DNA of 64,000 nt from contig NZ_NTGE01000109.1 of assembly GCF_002291145.1 (NCBI RefSeq), forward strand, positions 54,728 through 118,727, written 5' to 3'. Source of the DNA: Streptomyces sp. SA15 (lineage in GTDB: Bacteria > Actinomycetota > Actinomycetes > Streptomycetales > Streptomycetaceae). Under the pieces are notes generated by a model that ran no database searches, had not been told where the DNA came from, and saw nothing but the letters and a program-made list of their open reading frames with translations. The translations under genes were made by a program, and so were the position numbers. Positions 23,508-32,676 of the stretch are shown here, in pieces. Each line of letters starts with the position of its first letter. The stretch's first letter is position 1.

Positions 23508-24248
23508 ATGGACGACACTGACGGCTACTTCGGAGAGCCCATCGCCGCCCGATACGACGAGTCGTCGGCGGGGATGTTCGCGTCCGATGTCGTGGAACCC
23601 GCGGTCGAGGCCCTGGCCGAGCTGGCCGGAGACGGACGGGCCCTGGAACTCGCCATCGGGACCGGACGTATCGCGTTGCCGCTGGCGCGGCGCGGTGTCG
23701 CCGTGCACGGCATCGACATGTCGCGGGCGATGGTGGCGCGGCTGCGGGCGAAGCCGGGCGGCGACGGGATCGGCGTGACGATCGGGGACTTCGCGACGAC
23801 GAAGGTGGAGGGCACGTTCTCCGTCGCCTATCTGGTCTTCAACACGATCATGAATCTGACGACGCAGGCGGAACAGGTCGCCTGTTTCCGTAACGTCGCC
23901 GACCATCTGGAGCCCGGCGGGACCTTCGTCATCGAGGTCATGGTCCCCGACCTGCGCCGGCTGCCGCCCGGGCAGAACGTCGTACCGTTCCACGTGGACG
24001 GCAGGCGGCTGGGCTTCGACCTGTACGACGTGGCGACCCAGGCGATGAGCTCGCACCACGTCGAGGTCGAGGACGGCCGCGGCTCCTACTGGTCCATGCC
24101 GTTCCGGTACGTATGGCCCGCGGAGCTCGACCTGATGGCCCAGTTGGCCGGGCTACGGCTGCGCGAGCGGTGGGACGGCTGGAACCGGGAGCCCTTCACG
24201 AGCGAGAGTCGGCAGCATGTGTCGATGTGGGAGAAGCCCGCCGACTGA
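23508..24248 (+). CDS. class I SAM-dependent methyltransferase
   Basis: A 246-residue methyltransferase starting MDDTDGYFGEPIAARYD. SAM-binding motif I is LELAIGTGRIALPLARRG (about 45-62), followed by the acidic residue in VHGIDMSRAMV and motif II GDFATTKVEGTFSVAYLVFN. The C-terminal region (SMPFRYVWPAELDLMAQLAG) is as in Methyltransf_25-type small-molecule enzymes. There is no pathway neighbour on its strand, so no substrate can be named. It is divergent from the acyl-CoA operon and may share its operator. An 11-bp tandem repeat begins at its last codons. Confidence 0.9.
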   Translation: MDDTDGYFGEPIAARYDESSAGMFASDVVEPAVEALAELAGDGRALELAIGTGRIALPLARRGVAVHGIDMSRAMVARLRAKPGGDGIGVTIGDFATTKVEGTFSVAYLVFNTIMNLTTQAEQVACFRNVADHLEPGGTFVIEVMVPDLRRLPPGQNVVPFHVDGRRLGFDLYDVATQAMSSHHVEVEDGRGSYWSMPFRYVWPAELDLMAQLAGLRLRERWDGWNREPFTSESRQHVSMWEKPAD

Positions 24249-24286
24249 CTGCGGACTGACCGCGGACCGACCGCCGACCGACCGCC
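24243..24286. repeat. 11-bp tandem repeat, four copies, at a gene end
   Basis: Units GACTGACTGCG, GACTGACCGCG, GACCGACCGCC, GACCGACCGCC run head to tail from 24243 and the array trails off in GACTGATGGGA. It starts in the last codon and stop of the methyltransferase gene and ends before the convergent LRR gene. It looks like a minisatellite grown by slippage in the 3' gap. Confidence 0.85.
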
Positions 24287-24320
24287 GACTGATGGGACCC
24301 GGCGTCCCGCCGGACAGGCC

Positions 24321-26189
24321 CTAGCTGCGGGAGACGGTCACTCCGCGCTCTTTGAGTTCCGTCATCACCGGATCGGGCTCTCCGTAGTAGGCGTCCCACC
24401 ACATGTGGTGCGGCAACACGACGTCTGTCAGGGACGGCAGGTCTAGCAGGGGGCGGCAGTCCTTGAGGGCGGGGCAGTCTCCGAGGTTGAGGCCGGTGAG
24501 TCCCGACAGACCGGTCAGGGCGCCGATGTCCTCCAGCTCGGGCGAGCGGATCCGGAGGGCGCGGAGGTCCTTGTGACCGGCCAGGCGGGACAGGTCCGTC
24601 CAGTGCACGCCGCTGAGAGTGAGTTCGTCGAGTGGCCCGGCCGGGATGTCCTCCACGAGCGGACAGTCGATGGTCTTCAGGATCCGCAGTTCGGAGCAGT
24701 CCTCCAGAGCACGCAGCGAAGCCAGGTTCGGCACGCGGGAGAAGACCAGTTCCTTCAGCGGCGCGCCCTCCAAGCCGTCGGCGTCCGCGAGCACGGGGCA
24801 GTCCACCACATGCAGTTCGCTCAGGGCGGGCAGGCTGCCGAGGTGGTGGAGGCCGGTCAGGGAGGGGCAGTCGTGGACCCACAGTTTGCGCAGGGCCGGC
24901 AGGTCGCCGATACGGCCGAAGGTGCGCAGGGTGCGGCAATGGGAGACGGACATCTCGGTCAGCTGCTCCTGGTGCCCGAGCCCTTCCAGATCGAGCAGCG
25001 CGTCGCAGTGGACGACACTGAAGTGCGTGAGGCCGGAGACGGCAGCGAACGGTGAGAGATCGCGGAGTCCGTCGAGCCCGCGCAGGCTGAGCCGACGCAG
25101 CGACGGAAGCCGGCCGAGCGCCGAGAAGTCCCGCAGGGAAGGGCAGTCGACGACGTGGACCCCCGCCAGGCGGCGCAGTGAGGCGATGCCGTGCAGGGAG
25201 GTGAGCCGCTCGCTGCCCTCGACGACCAGGGTCTTCAGGTTCGTCAGCACGGACACCGCGCTCAGGTCGCCCAGTTCGGGACAGCCCTTGATGACGAGCT
25301 CGTCCAGGCGGGGGTGGGATCCGAGGCCACGGAGGGTCTCCAGGCGGGGACAGTCCCGGAGTATCAGCTCGGCCAGGCCGGGCATCGCGGAGATGCCGAC
25401 CAGGTCGCGGAGTCGGCCGCAGCTGCGCAGATCCAGGCGGGTGACGGCGGGGACGTCCCGCAGGCCGGCCAGGTCGCGGACGCCGGTCCAGCCGAGGTCG
25501 AGGCTGGTCAGCCGGGTCAGCCCGGACAGTTGCGGCGCGTCCTTGAAGGACCGGCAGCCCCGCAGCGTCAAGGTCCGCAGATCGGGAAAGGCGGAGCCGA
25601 AACCGGCGGTGGAACGCACCTTGGTCATGCTCAGGTCCAACTCACGCAGCCGCCCCAGCGTCAGCAGCGGCGCGGTGTCCGAGACGGCCCGGCAGCGGTG
25701 CAGGTTGAGCCGGGTCAGTGCGGTGAGGCGACCGATCGGCGTCAGGTCCTCGATGCCCGCGCAGCCGTTCAGATCGAGATCCGTCAGTCCGGTGAGCGCG
25801 CCGATCTCGGTGACGTCCGTGATCTCCTTGCAGCGGTCGAGGTGGAGACCGCGGAGCATGGTGAGGTGGCGCAGGCCCCGGAGCGAGGTCGTACGACGCA
25901 GCCGCAGCGAGGTCCGGCCCTCGCGCCGGAAGACGGGGGCGAGGAGGACCGCGCAGAATCCGTCCGGGTCGGCCGCCCGCGGCCACAGCCGTAACAGCAT
26001 CTCCGAGGAGAACTCGGCCGTCCGCTCGAACCGGGCGGCCAGGGCGAGCGCTTCTCCGCCGTCCGCGAGCGTGACGAGTTCCCGGATGACCTTGCGTGCC
26101 TTGACCGGCGAGGCCGTCTCCAACTGCGCCCGCAGCTCGTCGAGTCGGGATGCCGTGCCGCCGTCGTTGCCAACGTTGTCCGGAGTCAT
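24321..26189 (-). CDS. stand-alone leucine-rich-repeat protein
   Basis: A 622-residue cytosolic protein without signal peptide or membrane helix. After a ~100-residue helical head (RLDELRAQLETASPVKARKV), about 20 leucine-rich repeats of 21-24 residues fill the rest, with the consensus L-x-x-L-x-x-L-x-L-x-x-C-x-x-L-x-D (for example LTGLTDLDLNGCAGIEDLTP, LAELILRDCPRLETLRGLGS). The recurrent Cys/Asn turn and short unit resemble bacterial NLR-type sensor solenoids. There is no NTPase, nuclease, TIR or protease domain here or in the adjacent genes. A protein-binding role is all that can be said. It is convergent with the methyltransferase and 56 bp from the EamA gene. Confidence 0.9.
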   Translation of the reverse strand: MTPDNVGNDGGTASRLDELRAQLETASPVKARKVIRELVTLADGGEALALAARFERTAEFSSEMLLRLWPRAADPDGFCAVLLAPVFRREGRTSLRLRRTTSLRGLRHLTMLRGLHLDRCKEITDVTEIGALTGLTDLDLNGCAGIEDLTPIGRLTALTRLNLHRCRAVSDTAPLLTLGRLRELDLSMTKVRSTAGFGSAFPDLRTLTLRGCRSFKDAPQLSGLTRLTSLDLGWTGVRDLAGLRDVPAVTRLDLRSCGRLRDLVGISAMPGLAELILRDCPRLETLRGLGSHPRLDELVIKGCPELGDLSAVSVLTNLKTLVVEGSERLTSLHGIASLRRLAGVHVVDCPSLRDFSALGRLPSLRRLSLRGLDGLRDLSPFAAVSGLTHFSVVHCDALLDLEGLGHQEQLTEMSVSHCRTLRTFGRIGDLPALRKLWVHDCPSLTGLHHLGSLPALSELHVVDCPVLADADGLEGAPLKELVFSRVPNLASLRALEDCSELRILKTIDCPLVEDIPAGPLDELTLSGVHWTDLSRLAGHKDLRALRIRSPELEDIGALTGLSGLTGLNLGDCPALKDCRPLLDLPSLTDVVLPHHMWWDAYYGEPDPVMTELKERGVTVSRS

Positions 26190-26245
26190 GGGACGGCACT
26201 GTAGAGGCGGGGTGTGACAGAAGTGCCCTCACCGCGGGCACGCCG

Positions 26246-27181
26246 TCAGTCGGCTTTACGCGCCCGGCCCCGCCCTGTCTGTGTCCGCACCGCTCCCATG
26301 CTCGCCGCGATGACCAGGGCGATGGCGGCGGACTCGGCGGCGGTCAGGGACTGGTCGAGGACCAGGAAGCCGGCCGTGGCGGCGATGGCCGGTTCCAGGC
26401 TCATCAGGATCGCGAAGGTGGAGGCGGGCAGGCGGCGCAGGGCGAGGAGTTCGAGGGTGTAGGGCAGGACGGAGGAGAGGAGGGCGACCGCCGAGCCCAG
26501 GGCGATCGTCGTCGGGTCGAGCAGCTTCGTGCCCGCCTCGGCGATGCCGAGCGGGAGGAAGGCCAGAGCCGCGACCGCCATGGCGAGCGCGAGCCCGTCG
26601 GCCTGCGGGAAGCGGCGGCCCGTACGCGCGCTGAAGACGATGTACGCCGCCCACATGACACCGGCGCCCAGGGCATAGGCGACACCTATGGGGGCGAGGC
26701 TGCTGAAGCCTCCGCCGCCGAGGAGGAAGACGCCGGTGAGGGCGAGCGCGGCCCAGACGAGGTTGATCGCGCGGCGGGACGCGAGGACCGACAGCGCGAG
26801 CGGGCCGAGGACCTCCAGGGTGACGGCGGGGCCGAGGGGGATGCGGTCGACGGACTGGTAGAACAGGCCGTTCATCGCGGCCATGGTGAGGCCGAAGACG
26901 ACGACCGTGCCCCAGTCCGCGCGCGAGTGGCCGCGCAGCCGGGGGCGGCAGATCAGCAGCAGCACGACTGCGGCCGCCAGCAGCCGCAGGGTGACCACGC
27001 CGAGCGCGCCGGCCCTCGGCATCAAGGTCACCGCGAGAGCGCCGCCGAACTGCACCGAGACGCCTCCTGCGAGGACCAGGCCCACCGGGCCGAGGGAGCC
27101 TCGGCGGCGTGGGGTGCCGGCCGGTGCGGGGGCCGATTCGACCGAGGTCGAGGTGGAGGGGACGGCGCTGGGGGTGCTCAC
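26246..27181 (-). CDS. EamA/DMT-family transporter (RhtA-like)
   Basis: A 311-residue membrane protein with ten hydrophobic helices arranged as two EamA repeats, in the order typical of the drug/metabolite transporter superfamily. After a Ser/Pro-rich N-terminal tail (1-30) come GPVGLVLAGGVSVQFGGALA, LRLLAAAVVLLLIC, MAAMNGLFYQSVDRIPLGPA and AVTLEVLGPLALSVLASR; the second repeat has SSVLPYTLELLALRRLPAST. These motifs match RhtA-like threonine/homoserine or general amino acid exporters. Start is GTG at 27181. No regulator is adjacent. Confidence 0.9.
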   Translation of the reverse strand: MSTPSAVPSTSTSVESAPAPAGTPRRRGSLGPVGLVLAGGVSVQFGGALAVTLMPRAGALGVVTLRLLAAAVVLLLICRPRLRGHSRADWGTVVVFGLTMAAMNGLFYQSVDRIPLGPAVTLEVLGPLALSVLASRRAINLVWAALALTGVFLLGGGGFSSLAPIGVAYALGAGVMWAAYIVFSARTGRRFPQADGLALAMAVAALAFLPLGIAEAGTKLLDPTTIALGSAVALLSSVLPYTLELLALRRLPASTFAILMSLEPAIAATAGFLVLDQSLTAAESAAIALVIAASMGAVRTQTGRGRARKAD

Positions 27182-27300
27182 GGGGCCTTCCGGGCGGCTC
27201 GGGATGGCATTTCGTTCAGCTCACTGTACGGCGCAGTCCAGAGTAGTGGACCACGTCAGGTGTGTGAACCCCTTATGGAGCTGTCCCAGGCCGGGAACGG

Positions 27301-28425
27301 CTAACGCCGCGCCATGTACATCGCCAGTGCCTTGTGCAGCAGCCGGTTGACCGGGAAGTCCCACTCCCCCAGGTACTCGACGGCCTCTCCGCCCGCGCCC
27401 ACCTTGAAGCGCAGGAGACCGAGCAGGTGGTTGGACTCCTCCAGCGTGTCGGTGATGCCCCGGAAGTCGTAGACGGCGGCGCCGAGTTCGTGGGCGTCGG
27501 TCATCATGCGCCACTGAAGGGCGTTGTTGGGCTGGACCTCGCGTTTGCGGCTGGTGGAGGCGCCGTAGGAGTACCAGACGTGGGCGCCGACGGTGATCAT
27601 GGTGGCCGCGGCGAGGATGTCGCCCTCGTGGTGGGCGAGGTAGAGCCGCATGCGGTCGGGGTGTTCGGCGGTCAGCGCGGTCCACATGCGCTGGAAGTAG
27701 GCCAGGGGGCGTGGGAGGAAGCGGTCGCGTTCGGCGGTCTCGGTGTACAGGTCGTAGAAGGCGGGCAGGTCGTCGTGGCCGCCGCGGACGATCTTCACGC
27801 CGGCCTTCTCGGCCTTCTTGATGTTGCGCCGCCACTGCTGGTTGAGCCCACTGTGGATGTCCTCCAACGACCGCCCGGCGAACGGCACTTGGCAGACGTA
27901 GCGCGGCTGTCCGGCGGCGAAGCCGTCCTCGTCGCCGGGTTCGGTCTGCCGCCAGCCGGCGCGGCGCAGGCGCTCGGCGAGGTCGAGGGCGCGGGGGTCG
28001 TGCGAGGTGGGCTCCGCGTCGCGCAGCCGCCGGGCCGCCGGGTCGGCGATCGCCGCCTTCACGGCTTCGGCGCTCCAGCGGCGTACGACGACGGGCGGGC
28101 CCATCCTGACCGAGAAGGCGCCCTGGCGCTTCAGATGCGCCAGCATCGGTTCGAGCCATCGTTCACGCAGATCGGACGCGTACCAGTCGATCAACGGCCC
28201 CTCGGGCAGATACGCGAGGTACTTCTTCAGCTTGGGCAACGGCCGGTACAGCACGAGCCCCGCCCCGACCAGCAGCCCCTCCTCGTCGAACCAGCCCAGG
28301 CTCTCCGCCCGCCAGTCGGGCTTGACCTCGCCCCAGGAGGGCAGCTGCGTGTGGCTGGCGGAGGGGCGGGCGGCGGCGAACGCCAGGTGCTCGTCGCGGG
28401 TGAGGGGCTTCAGGCGGAGGGGCAT
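27301..28425 (-). CDS. femX: FemX/FemAB-like peptidoglycan bridge aminoacyltransferase
   Basis: A 374-residue Fem-family enzyme that transfers an amino acid from aminoacyl-tRNA to the lipid II stem peptide. In Streptomyces the FemX member adds the single glycine to L,L-diaminopimelate. Two GNAT-like lobes are visible: N-terminal HTQLPSWGEVKPDWRAESLG with GAGLVLYRPLPKLKKYLAYL, and C-terminal GLNQQWRRNIKKAEKAGVKI, FQRMWTALTAE, VWYSYGASTSRKREVQPNNA and VYDFRGITDTLEESNHLLGL. The RRNIKKAEK helix and the G-A-S/P-N-N-A segment are family hallmarks. The long coiled-coil arm of staphylococcal FemA is absent, as in FemX. It sits between an exporter and a flavoprotein gene, unrelated to it in function. 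Confidence 0.88.
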   Translation of the reverse strand: MPLRLKPLTRDEHLAFAAARPSASHTQLPSWGEVKPDWRAESLGWFDEEGLLVGAGLVLYRPLPKLKKYLAYLPEGPLIDWYASDLRERWLEPMLAHLKRQGAFSVRMGPPVVVRRWSAEAVKAAIADPAARRLRDAEPTSHDPRALDLAERLRRAGWRQTEPGDEDGFAAGQPRYVCQVPFAGRSLEDIHSGLNQQWRRNIKKAEKAGVKIVRGGHDDLPAFYDLYTETAERDRFLPRPLAYFQRMWTALTAEHPDRMRLYLAHHEGDILAAATMITVGAHVWYSYGASTSRKREVQPNNALQWRMMTDAHELGAAVYDFRGITDTLEESNHLLGLLRFKVGAGGEAVEYLGEWDFPVNRLLHKALAMYMARR

Positions 28426-28521
28426 GTGCGGGCTCCTTCGTACGTTCGTACAGGTGAGACCGCCAACCTACGAGTCGGCCGCCGACCCTGCCGTGACCCG
28501 AAGACCGTCAGCGCGTCGGAG

Positions 28522-31383
28522 TCAGGTATCGCTCTCCAACGCCTCCGCCAACACCTCCGCCAGATGCCGCCCCCGCACCCCCGCCAGCTGCTCCATCTGC
28601 GTACGGCACGAGAACCCGTCGGCCAGGATCACCGCCCCGTCCGCGGCCTCCCTGACCTCCGGCAGCAGCCGCTCCTCCGCGCACGCCGTCGACACCTCGA
28701 AGTGCCCCTTCTCGAAGCCGAAGTTGCCGGCGAGGCCGCAGCAGCCGCCCGCCAGATCCCCGTGCAGGCCCGCCGCGGCGCGCAGGCGGCGGTCGGCCGC
28801 GTCGCCCAGGACCGCGTGCTGGTGGCAGTGGGTCTGGCCGGCCGTCGGGCGGTCGACTCGGGGTGGGATCCAGTCGGGCGCCAGGCGTTCCAGGGCCTCC
28901 GCGAAGGTCAGCACACGGTCGGCCAGGCGGCGGGCGCGCGGATCGTCGTGCAGCAGTTCGGGCAGGTCCGTGCGGAGGGCCGCCGCGCAGCTGGGTTCCA
29001 GGACGACGACCGGGGCGTCCGTCTCCAGCACCGGCGCCATGAGGTCGAGGGTGCGGCGCAGCACCGTACGGGCGCGGTCCAGCTGGCCGGTGGAGACGTA
29101 GGTCAGGCCGCAGCAGACGCGGCTGCGCCGCATGCTCAGCAGCGAGATCGCCGCCTTCGACGTACCGTCCCCCACCGGGCGCACACGCATCCGCAACGTC
29201 GGCGGCAGCGCCACCCGCAGGCCCGCCGCCTCCAGCACGCGTACGGCCGCCCGGCCCACGGACGGTGACAGGTGCTCGGTGAAGGTGTCCGGCCAGAGGA
29301 TGACCAGCGCACCCGGGCCCTCGATACGGCGCCGCCTCCCCCACCACCGGCTGAACGTCTCCGTCGCCACCCGCGGAATCTCCCGCTCCGGCGCGATCCC
29401 GCCCACCCGTTTCGCCACCCACGCCAGCGGCCGTACGGCGGCGAGCGCGTTGACCACGGACGCCGTACGCGTACGGGCCACCGCCCGCAGCCACACCGGC
29501 AGCCACCCCATGCTGTAGTGGGCGGCCGGGCGGCGCCGACCCGCGTAGTGGTGGTGCAGGAACTCCGCCTTGTACGTGGCCATGTCCACCTCGACCGGGC
29601 AGTCGGAGCGGCAGCCCTTGCAGGACAGGCACAGGTCGAGCGCGCCCCGCACCTCCTTGGACCGCCATCCGTCGGTCACCACCTCGCCCGCCAGCATCTC
29701 GTGCAGCAGCCGGGCCCGCCCGCGGGTGGAGTGCTCCTCCTCGCCGGTCGCCCGGAAGGACGGGCACATGACGGACGACCCGGTCGCCGTCGTCGTACGG
29801 CATTTCGCGACCCCGACGCAGCGCCGCACCGCCGCCGAGAAGTCACCGCCGTCGGACGGGTAGCCGAAGGCCACGTCGACGGGCTCGCGGGGGAGGACGG
29901 AGAAGCGGAGGTTCGCGTCGAGGGCGGCCGGGCGCACCAGCATGCCCGGGTTGAGCAGGTCGTCCGGGTCCCACACGCCCTTCGCCCGTTCGAAGAGGGC
30001 GACCATCTCGTCGCCGTACATCTTCGGCAGCAGTTCCGCCCGCGCCTGCCCGTCCCCGTGCTCGCCGGACAGCGAGCCGCCGTGCGTCACGACCACCTCG
30101 GCCAGCTCCTGCGAGAAGCGCCGGAAGCGGGCGATCCCTGCCTCCGTGAGCAGGTCGAAGTCGATACGGACGTGGATGCAGCCGTCCCCGAAATGCCCGT
30201 ACGGCGTCCCGCGCAGCCCGTGGGAGGCGAGGAGGGCGCGGAAGTCCCGCAGATACGCGCCGAGCCGGGCCGGCGGCACCGCGCAGTCCTCCCAGCCCGG
30301 CCACGCCTCGCTCCCGTCCGGCATCCGGGTGGCCGTACCGCTCGCGTCCTCGCGGATGCGCCACAGCGCGCGCTGCCCGGCCGGGTCCGTCACCACCAGG
30401 GAATCCACCACATCCGCCGCCCGCACGATCGCCTCCGCACGCGCGCGTGCCTCCGCCTCCGTCTCCCCGCCCGTCTCCACGAACAGCCAGGCCGCGCCCC
30501 GGGGCAGCACGGCCGCGGACGGCACGAGGTCCGCAGCCATGCCCTCCACGGTGAGGGGCTGGTACGGCAGCAGGCCCGCCGCGGCCTCGGCGGCCGCGCT
30601 CTCGTCGCCGTACGCCAGCACGGCGAGCGCACGCGCGCGTGGCGCCTCGACGAGCCGTACGACCGCTTCCGTGAGGACCGCGAGGGTGCCCTCGCTGCCG
30701 CAGAAGGACCGGGCGACGTCCGCGCCCTTCTCGGGCAGCAGCGCGTCCAGGGCGTATCCGGAGATACGGCGGGGCAGCTCGGGGAAGCCGGTGCGCAGCC
30801 GGGCCAGCTCACCCTCCACCAGCGCGCGCAACCCCTCCGGCGCCCCCGCCCACCCCTGCCCGAGCCGCAGCCGCTCCCCGCGCGCGGTGACCACGTCCAG
30901 CTCGCGCACACTGTCCGCGGTCGTCCCCCACGCCACCGAGTGCGAGCCGCACGAGTTGTTGCCGATCATTCCGCCGAGGGTGCAGCGGCTGTGGGTGGAG
31001 GGGTCGGGGCCGAAGCGGAGCCCGTGCGGTGCGGCGGCCTCTTGGAGACGGTCGAGGACGAGCCCCGGCTGCACGACCGCCGTACGCGCCCCGGGGTCGA
31101 TCGACAACAGCCGGTTCATGTGGCGGGTGAAGTCCAGCACGACGCCCGTGCCGGTCGCCTGACCGGCGATCGAGGTGCCGCCCCCGCGTGGCACGACCGG
31201 GACCCCGCGCGCCCTGCACACCTCCAGTACGGCCGCCACGTCGTCGGCGTCGCGCGGCGCGACGACGGCCAGCGGGACACGCCGGTAGTTGGACGCGTCC
31301 ATGGTGACCAGCGCCCTGGAGGTGACGTCGAAGCCGACCTCGCCTCGGACGACCTTGCGCAGCTCGGCCTCAAGATCCGTCAT
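28522..31383 (-). CDS. FAD-linked D-2-hydroxyacid dehydrogenase with Fe-S and CCG domains
   Basis: A 953-residue fusion of GlcD-like flavoprotein and GlcF-like iron-sulfur subunit, of the type that oxidises D-lactate or another D-2-hydroxyacid and passes electrons to the membrane quinone pool. FAD-binding type 4 domain about 25-200 (PVVPRGGGTSIAGQATGTGV, STHSRCTLGGMIGNNSCGSH); FAD-oxidase C domain about 250-520 (YGHFGDGCIHVRIDFD, GSLSGEHGDGQARAELLPK). Two Fe-S motifs follow: CVGVAKC...MCPSFRAT near 550 and CLSCKGCRSDCPVEVD near 610. Two CCG motifs complete it (RVCCGLTY and GGCCGLAGNFG). All motifs are intact. Start taken at ATG 31383; a TTG lies four codons earlier. Confidence 0.92.
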   Translation of the reverse strand: MTDLEAELRKVVRGEVGFDVTSRALVTMDASNYRRVPLAVVAPRDADDVAAVLEVCRARGVPVVPRGGGTSIAGQATGTGVVLDFTRHMNRLLSIDPGARTAVVQPGLVLDRLQEAAAPHGLRFGPDPSTHSRCTLGGMIGNNSCGSHSVAWGTTADSVRELDVVTARGERLRLGQGWAGAPEGLRALVEGELARLRTGFPELPRRISGYALDALLPEKGADVARSFCGSEGTLAVLTEAVVRLVEAPRARALAVLAYGDESAAAEAAAGLLPYQPLTVEGMAADLVPSAAVLPRGAAWLFVETGGETEAEARARAEAIVRAADVVDSLVVTDPAGQRALWRIREDASGTATRMPDGSEAWPGWEDCAVPPARLGAYLRDFRALLASHGLRGTPYGHFGDGCIHVRIDFDLLTEAGIARFRRFSQELAEVVVTHGGSLSGEHGDGQARAELLPKMYGDEMVALFERAKGVWDPDDLLNPGMLVRPAALDANLRFSVLPREPVDVAFGYPSDGGDFSAAVRRCVGVAKCRTTTATGSSVMCPSFRATGEEEHSTRGRARLLHEMLAGEVVTDGWRSKEVRGALDLCLSCKGCRSDCPVEVDMATYKAEFLHHHYAGRRRPAAHYSMGWLPVWLRAVARTRTASVVNALAAVRPLAWVAKRVGGIAPEREIPRVATETFSRWWGRRRRIEGPGALVILWPDTFTEHLSPSVGRAAVRVLEAAGLRVALPPTLRMRVRPVGDGTSKAAISLLSMRRSRVCCGLTYVSTGQLDRARTVLRRTLDLMAPVLETDAPVVVLEPSCAAALRTDLPELLHDDPRARRLADRVLTFAEALERLAPDWIPPRVDRPTAGQTHCHQHAVLGDAADRRLRAAAGLHGDLAGGCCGLAGNFGFEKGHFEVSTACAEERLLPEVREAADGAVILADGFSCRTQMEQLAGVRGRHLAEVLAEALESDT

Positions 31384-31488
31384 ACGTCCAGCCAATCACC
31401 ATGAGTCTCACCCGATGAGGCCCGATGAGGCGTCTCACCCGACGGACTACGTTTCGACCAGGTTTCCCCCACCGGCTACCCTCCCTTC

Positions 31489-32607
31489 GTGGCTGAGATC
31501 CAGATTCCCGCTGACATCAAGCCCGCCGACGGACGCTTCGGCGCGGGCCCCTCCAAGGTGCGGACGGAAGCGCTGGACGCGCTGGCCGCGACCGGCACCT
31601 CCCTCATGGGCACCTCCCACCGCCAGGCCCCGGTCAAGAACCTGGTCGGCAAGGTCCGCGAGGGCATCACCGAGCTGTTCCGGCTTCCCGAGGGCTACGA
31701 GGTCGTCCTCGGCAACGGCGGCTCCACCGCCTTCTGGGACATCGCGACCCACGGCCTGATCGAGAACAAGTCGCAGCACCTCAGCTTCGGCGAGTTCTCC
31801 TCCAAGTTCGCCAAGGCCGCCAAGCTCGCCCCCTGGCTCGCCGAGCCCACCGTCATCTCCAGCGACCCCGGCACGCACCCGGAGCCGCAGGCCGAGGCGG
31901 GCGTCGACGTATACGCCTTCACCCACAACGAGACGTCCACCGGTGTGGCGGCGCCCGTGAAGCGGGTCGAGGGCGCGGACGCCGGGTCCCTCGTTCTGGT
32001 GGACGCCACCTCCGGCGCGGGCGGCCTCCCGGTCGACATCGCCGAGACCGACGTCTACTACTTCGCCCCGCAGAAGTCCTTCGCCTCCGACGGCGGCCTG
32101 TGGATCGGCGTGTTCTCCCCGGCCGCGCTGGAGCGAGCGGAACGCGTCCACGCGTCGGGCCGCCACGTCCCGGAGTTCTTCTCCCTCCCCACGGCGATCG
32201 ACAACTCCCGCAAGAACCAGACGTACAACACCCCGGCGCTGGCCACCCTCTTCCTCCTCAACGACCAGCTGGAGTGGATCAACGGCCAGGGCGGCCTCGC
32301 CTGGTCCACGGCCCGCACGAAGGACTCCTCGACCCGCCTCTACAGCTGGGCGGAAGAGTCCAAGTACGCCACCCCGTTCGTCAGCGACCCCGCCAAGCGC
32401 TCCCAGGTCATCGGCACGATCGACTTCGCCGACGAGATCGACGCGGCAGCCGTCGCCAAGGTCCTGCGCGCCAACGGAATCGTCGACACCGAGCCCTACC
32501 GCAAGCTGGGCCGCAACCAGCTCCGCATCGCGATGTTCCCGGCGATCGACCCCGCGGACGTCGAGGCGCTGACGAAGTGCGTCGACTACGTCATCGGCCA
32601 GCTGTAG
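31489..32607 (+). CDS. serC: phosphoserine aminotransferase
   Basis: PLP-dependent class V aminotransferase, 372 residues, converting 3-phosphohydroxypyruvate and glutamate to phosphoserine in serine synthesis; the same protein often serves the B6 pathway. RFGAGPSKVRTEALDAL, LMGTSHRQAPVKNLVG, LGNGGSTAFWDIATHGLIEN and THNETSTGV are present, with the PLP lysine in FAPQKSFASDGGLWIG and NNTPALATLF-like YNTPALATLFLLN. It belongs to the longer actinobacterial/mycobacterial SerC type. GTG start at 31489. A Rho-independent-like hairpin follows at 32639. Its last codons and terminator recur in degenerate form 2.66 kb downstream. Confidence 0.96.
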   Translation: MAEIQIPADIKPADGRFGAGPSKVRTEALDALAATGTSLMGTSHRQAPVKNLVGKVREGITELFRLPEGYEVVLGNGGSTAFWDIATHGLIENKSQHLSFGEFSSKFAKAAKLAPWLAEPTVISSDPGTHPEPQAEAGVDVYAFTHNETSTGVAAPVKRVEGADAGSLVLVDATSGAGGLPVDIAETDVYYFAPQKSFASDGGLWIGVFSPAALERAERVHASGRHVPEFFSLPTAIDNSRKNQTYNTPALATLFLLNDQLEWINGQGGLAWSTARTKDSSTRLYSWAEESKYATPFVSDPAKRSQVIGTIDFADEIDAAAVAKVLRANGIVDTEPYRKLGRNQLRIAMFPAIDPADVEALTKCVDYVIGQL

Positions 32608-32648
32608 CCGTTTCGGTCTGTTTTCGGTACGACGCTGAGGGCGCCCGG
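32569..32648 (+). repeat. direct repeat copy A: serC 3' end plus terminator
   Basis: This copy is the native end of serC. Blocks shared with copy B are CTGACGAAGTGCGTCGAC (32569-32586), GCCGTTTCG (32607-32615) and a 24-base identical block at 32625-32648 entering the terminator hairpin. Copy B is at 35227-35299 in the same orientation; the two bracket the accessory segment 32.65-35.2 kb. Confidence 0.85.
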
Positions 32649-32667
32649 CGAGACGTGGGCGCCCTTT
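32639..32667 (+). terminator. serC terminator
   Basis: GGGCGCCC (32639-32646) pairs with GGGCGCCC (32657-32664) around a 10-base loop and is followed by TTT. It lies 32 bp after the serC stop. Confidence 0.75.
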
Positions 32668-32676
32668 GGCGTTGTG

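Noticed and set aside
28522..31383. Glycolate oxidase operon
   Set aside because: Flavin and Fe-S parts are fused in one chain and no GlcE-like subunit is present, which fits a D-2-hydroxyacid (D-lactate-type) dehydrogenase better.
26150..31404. Long plus-strand open frames of 384, 644 and 710 codons opposite the EamA, FemX and flavoprotein genes
   Set aside because: They are mirror images of real genes caused by G/C-rich third codon positions: compositions are biased to Arg, Gly, Ala and Pro and no domain is recognisable, while the opposite strand carries full motifs.
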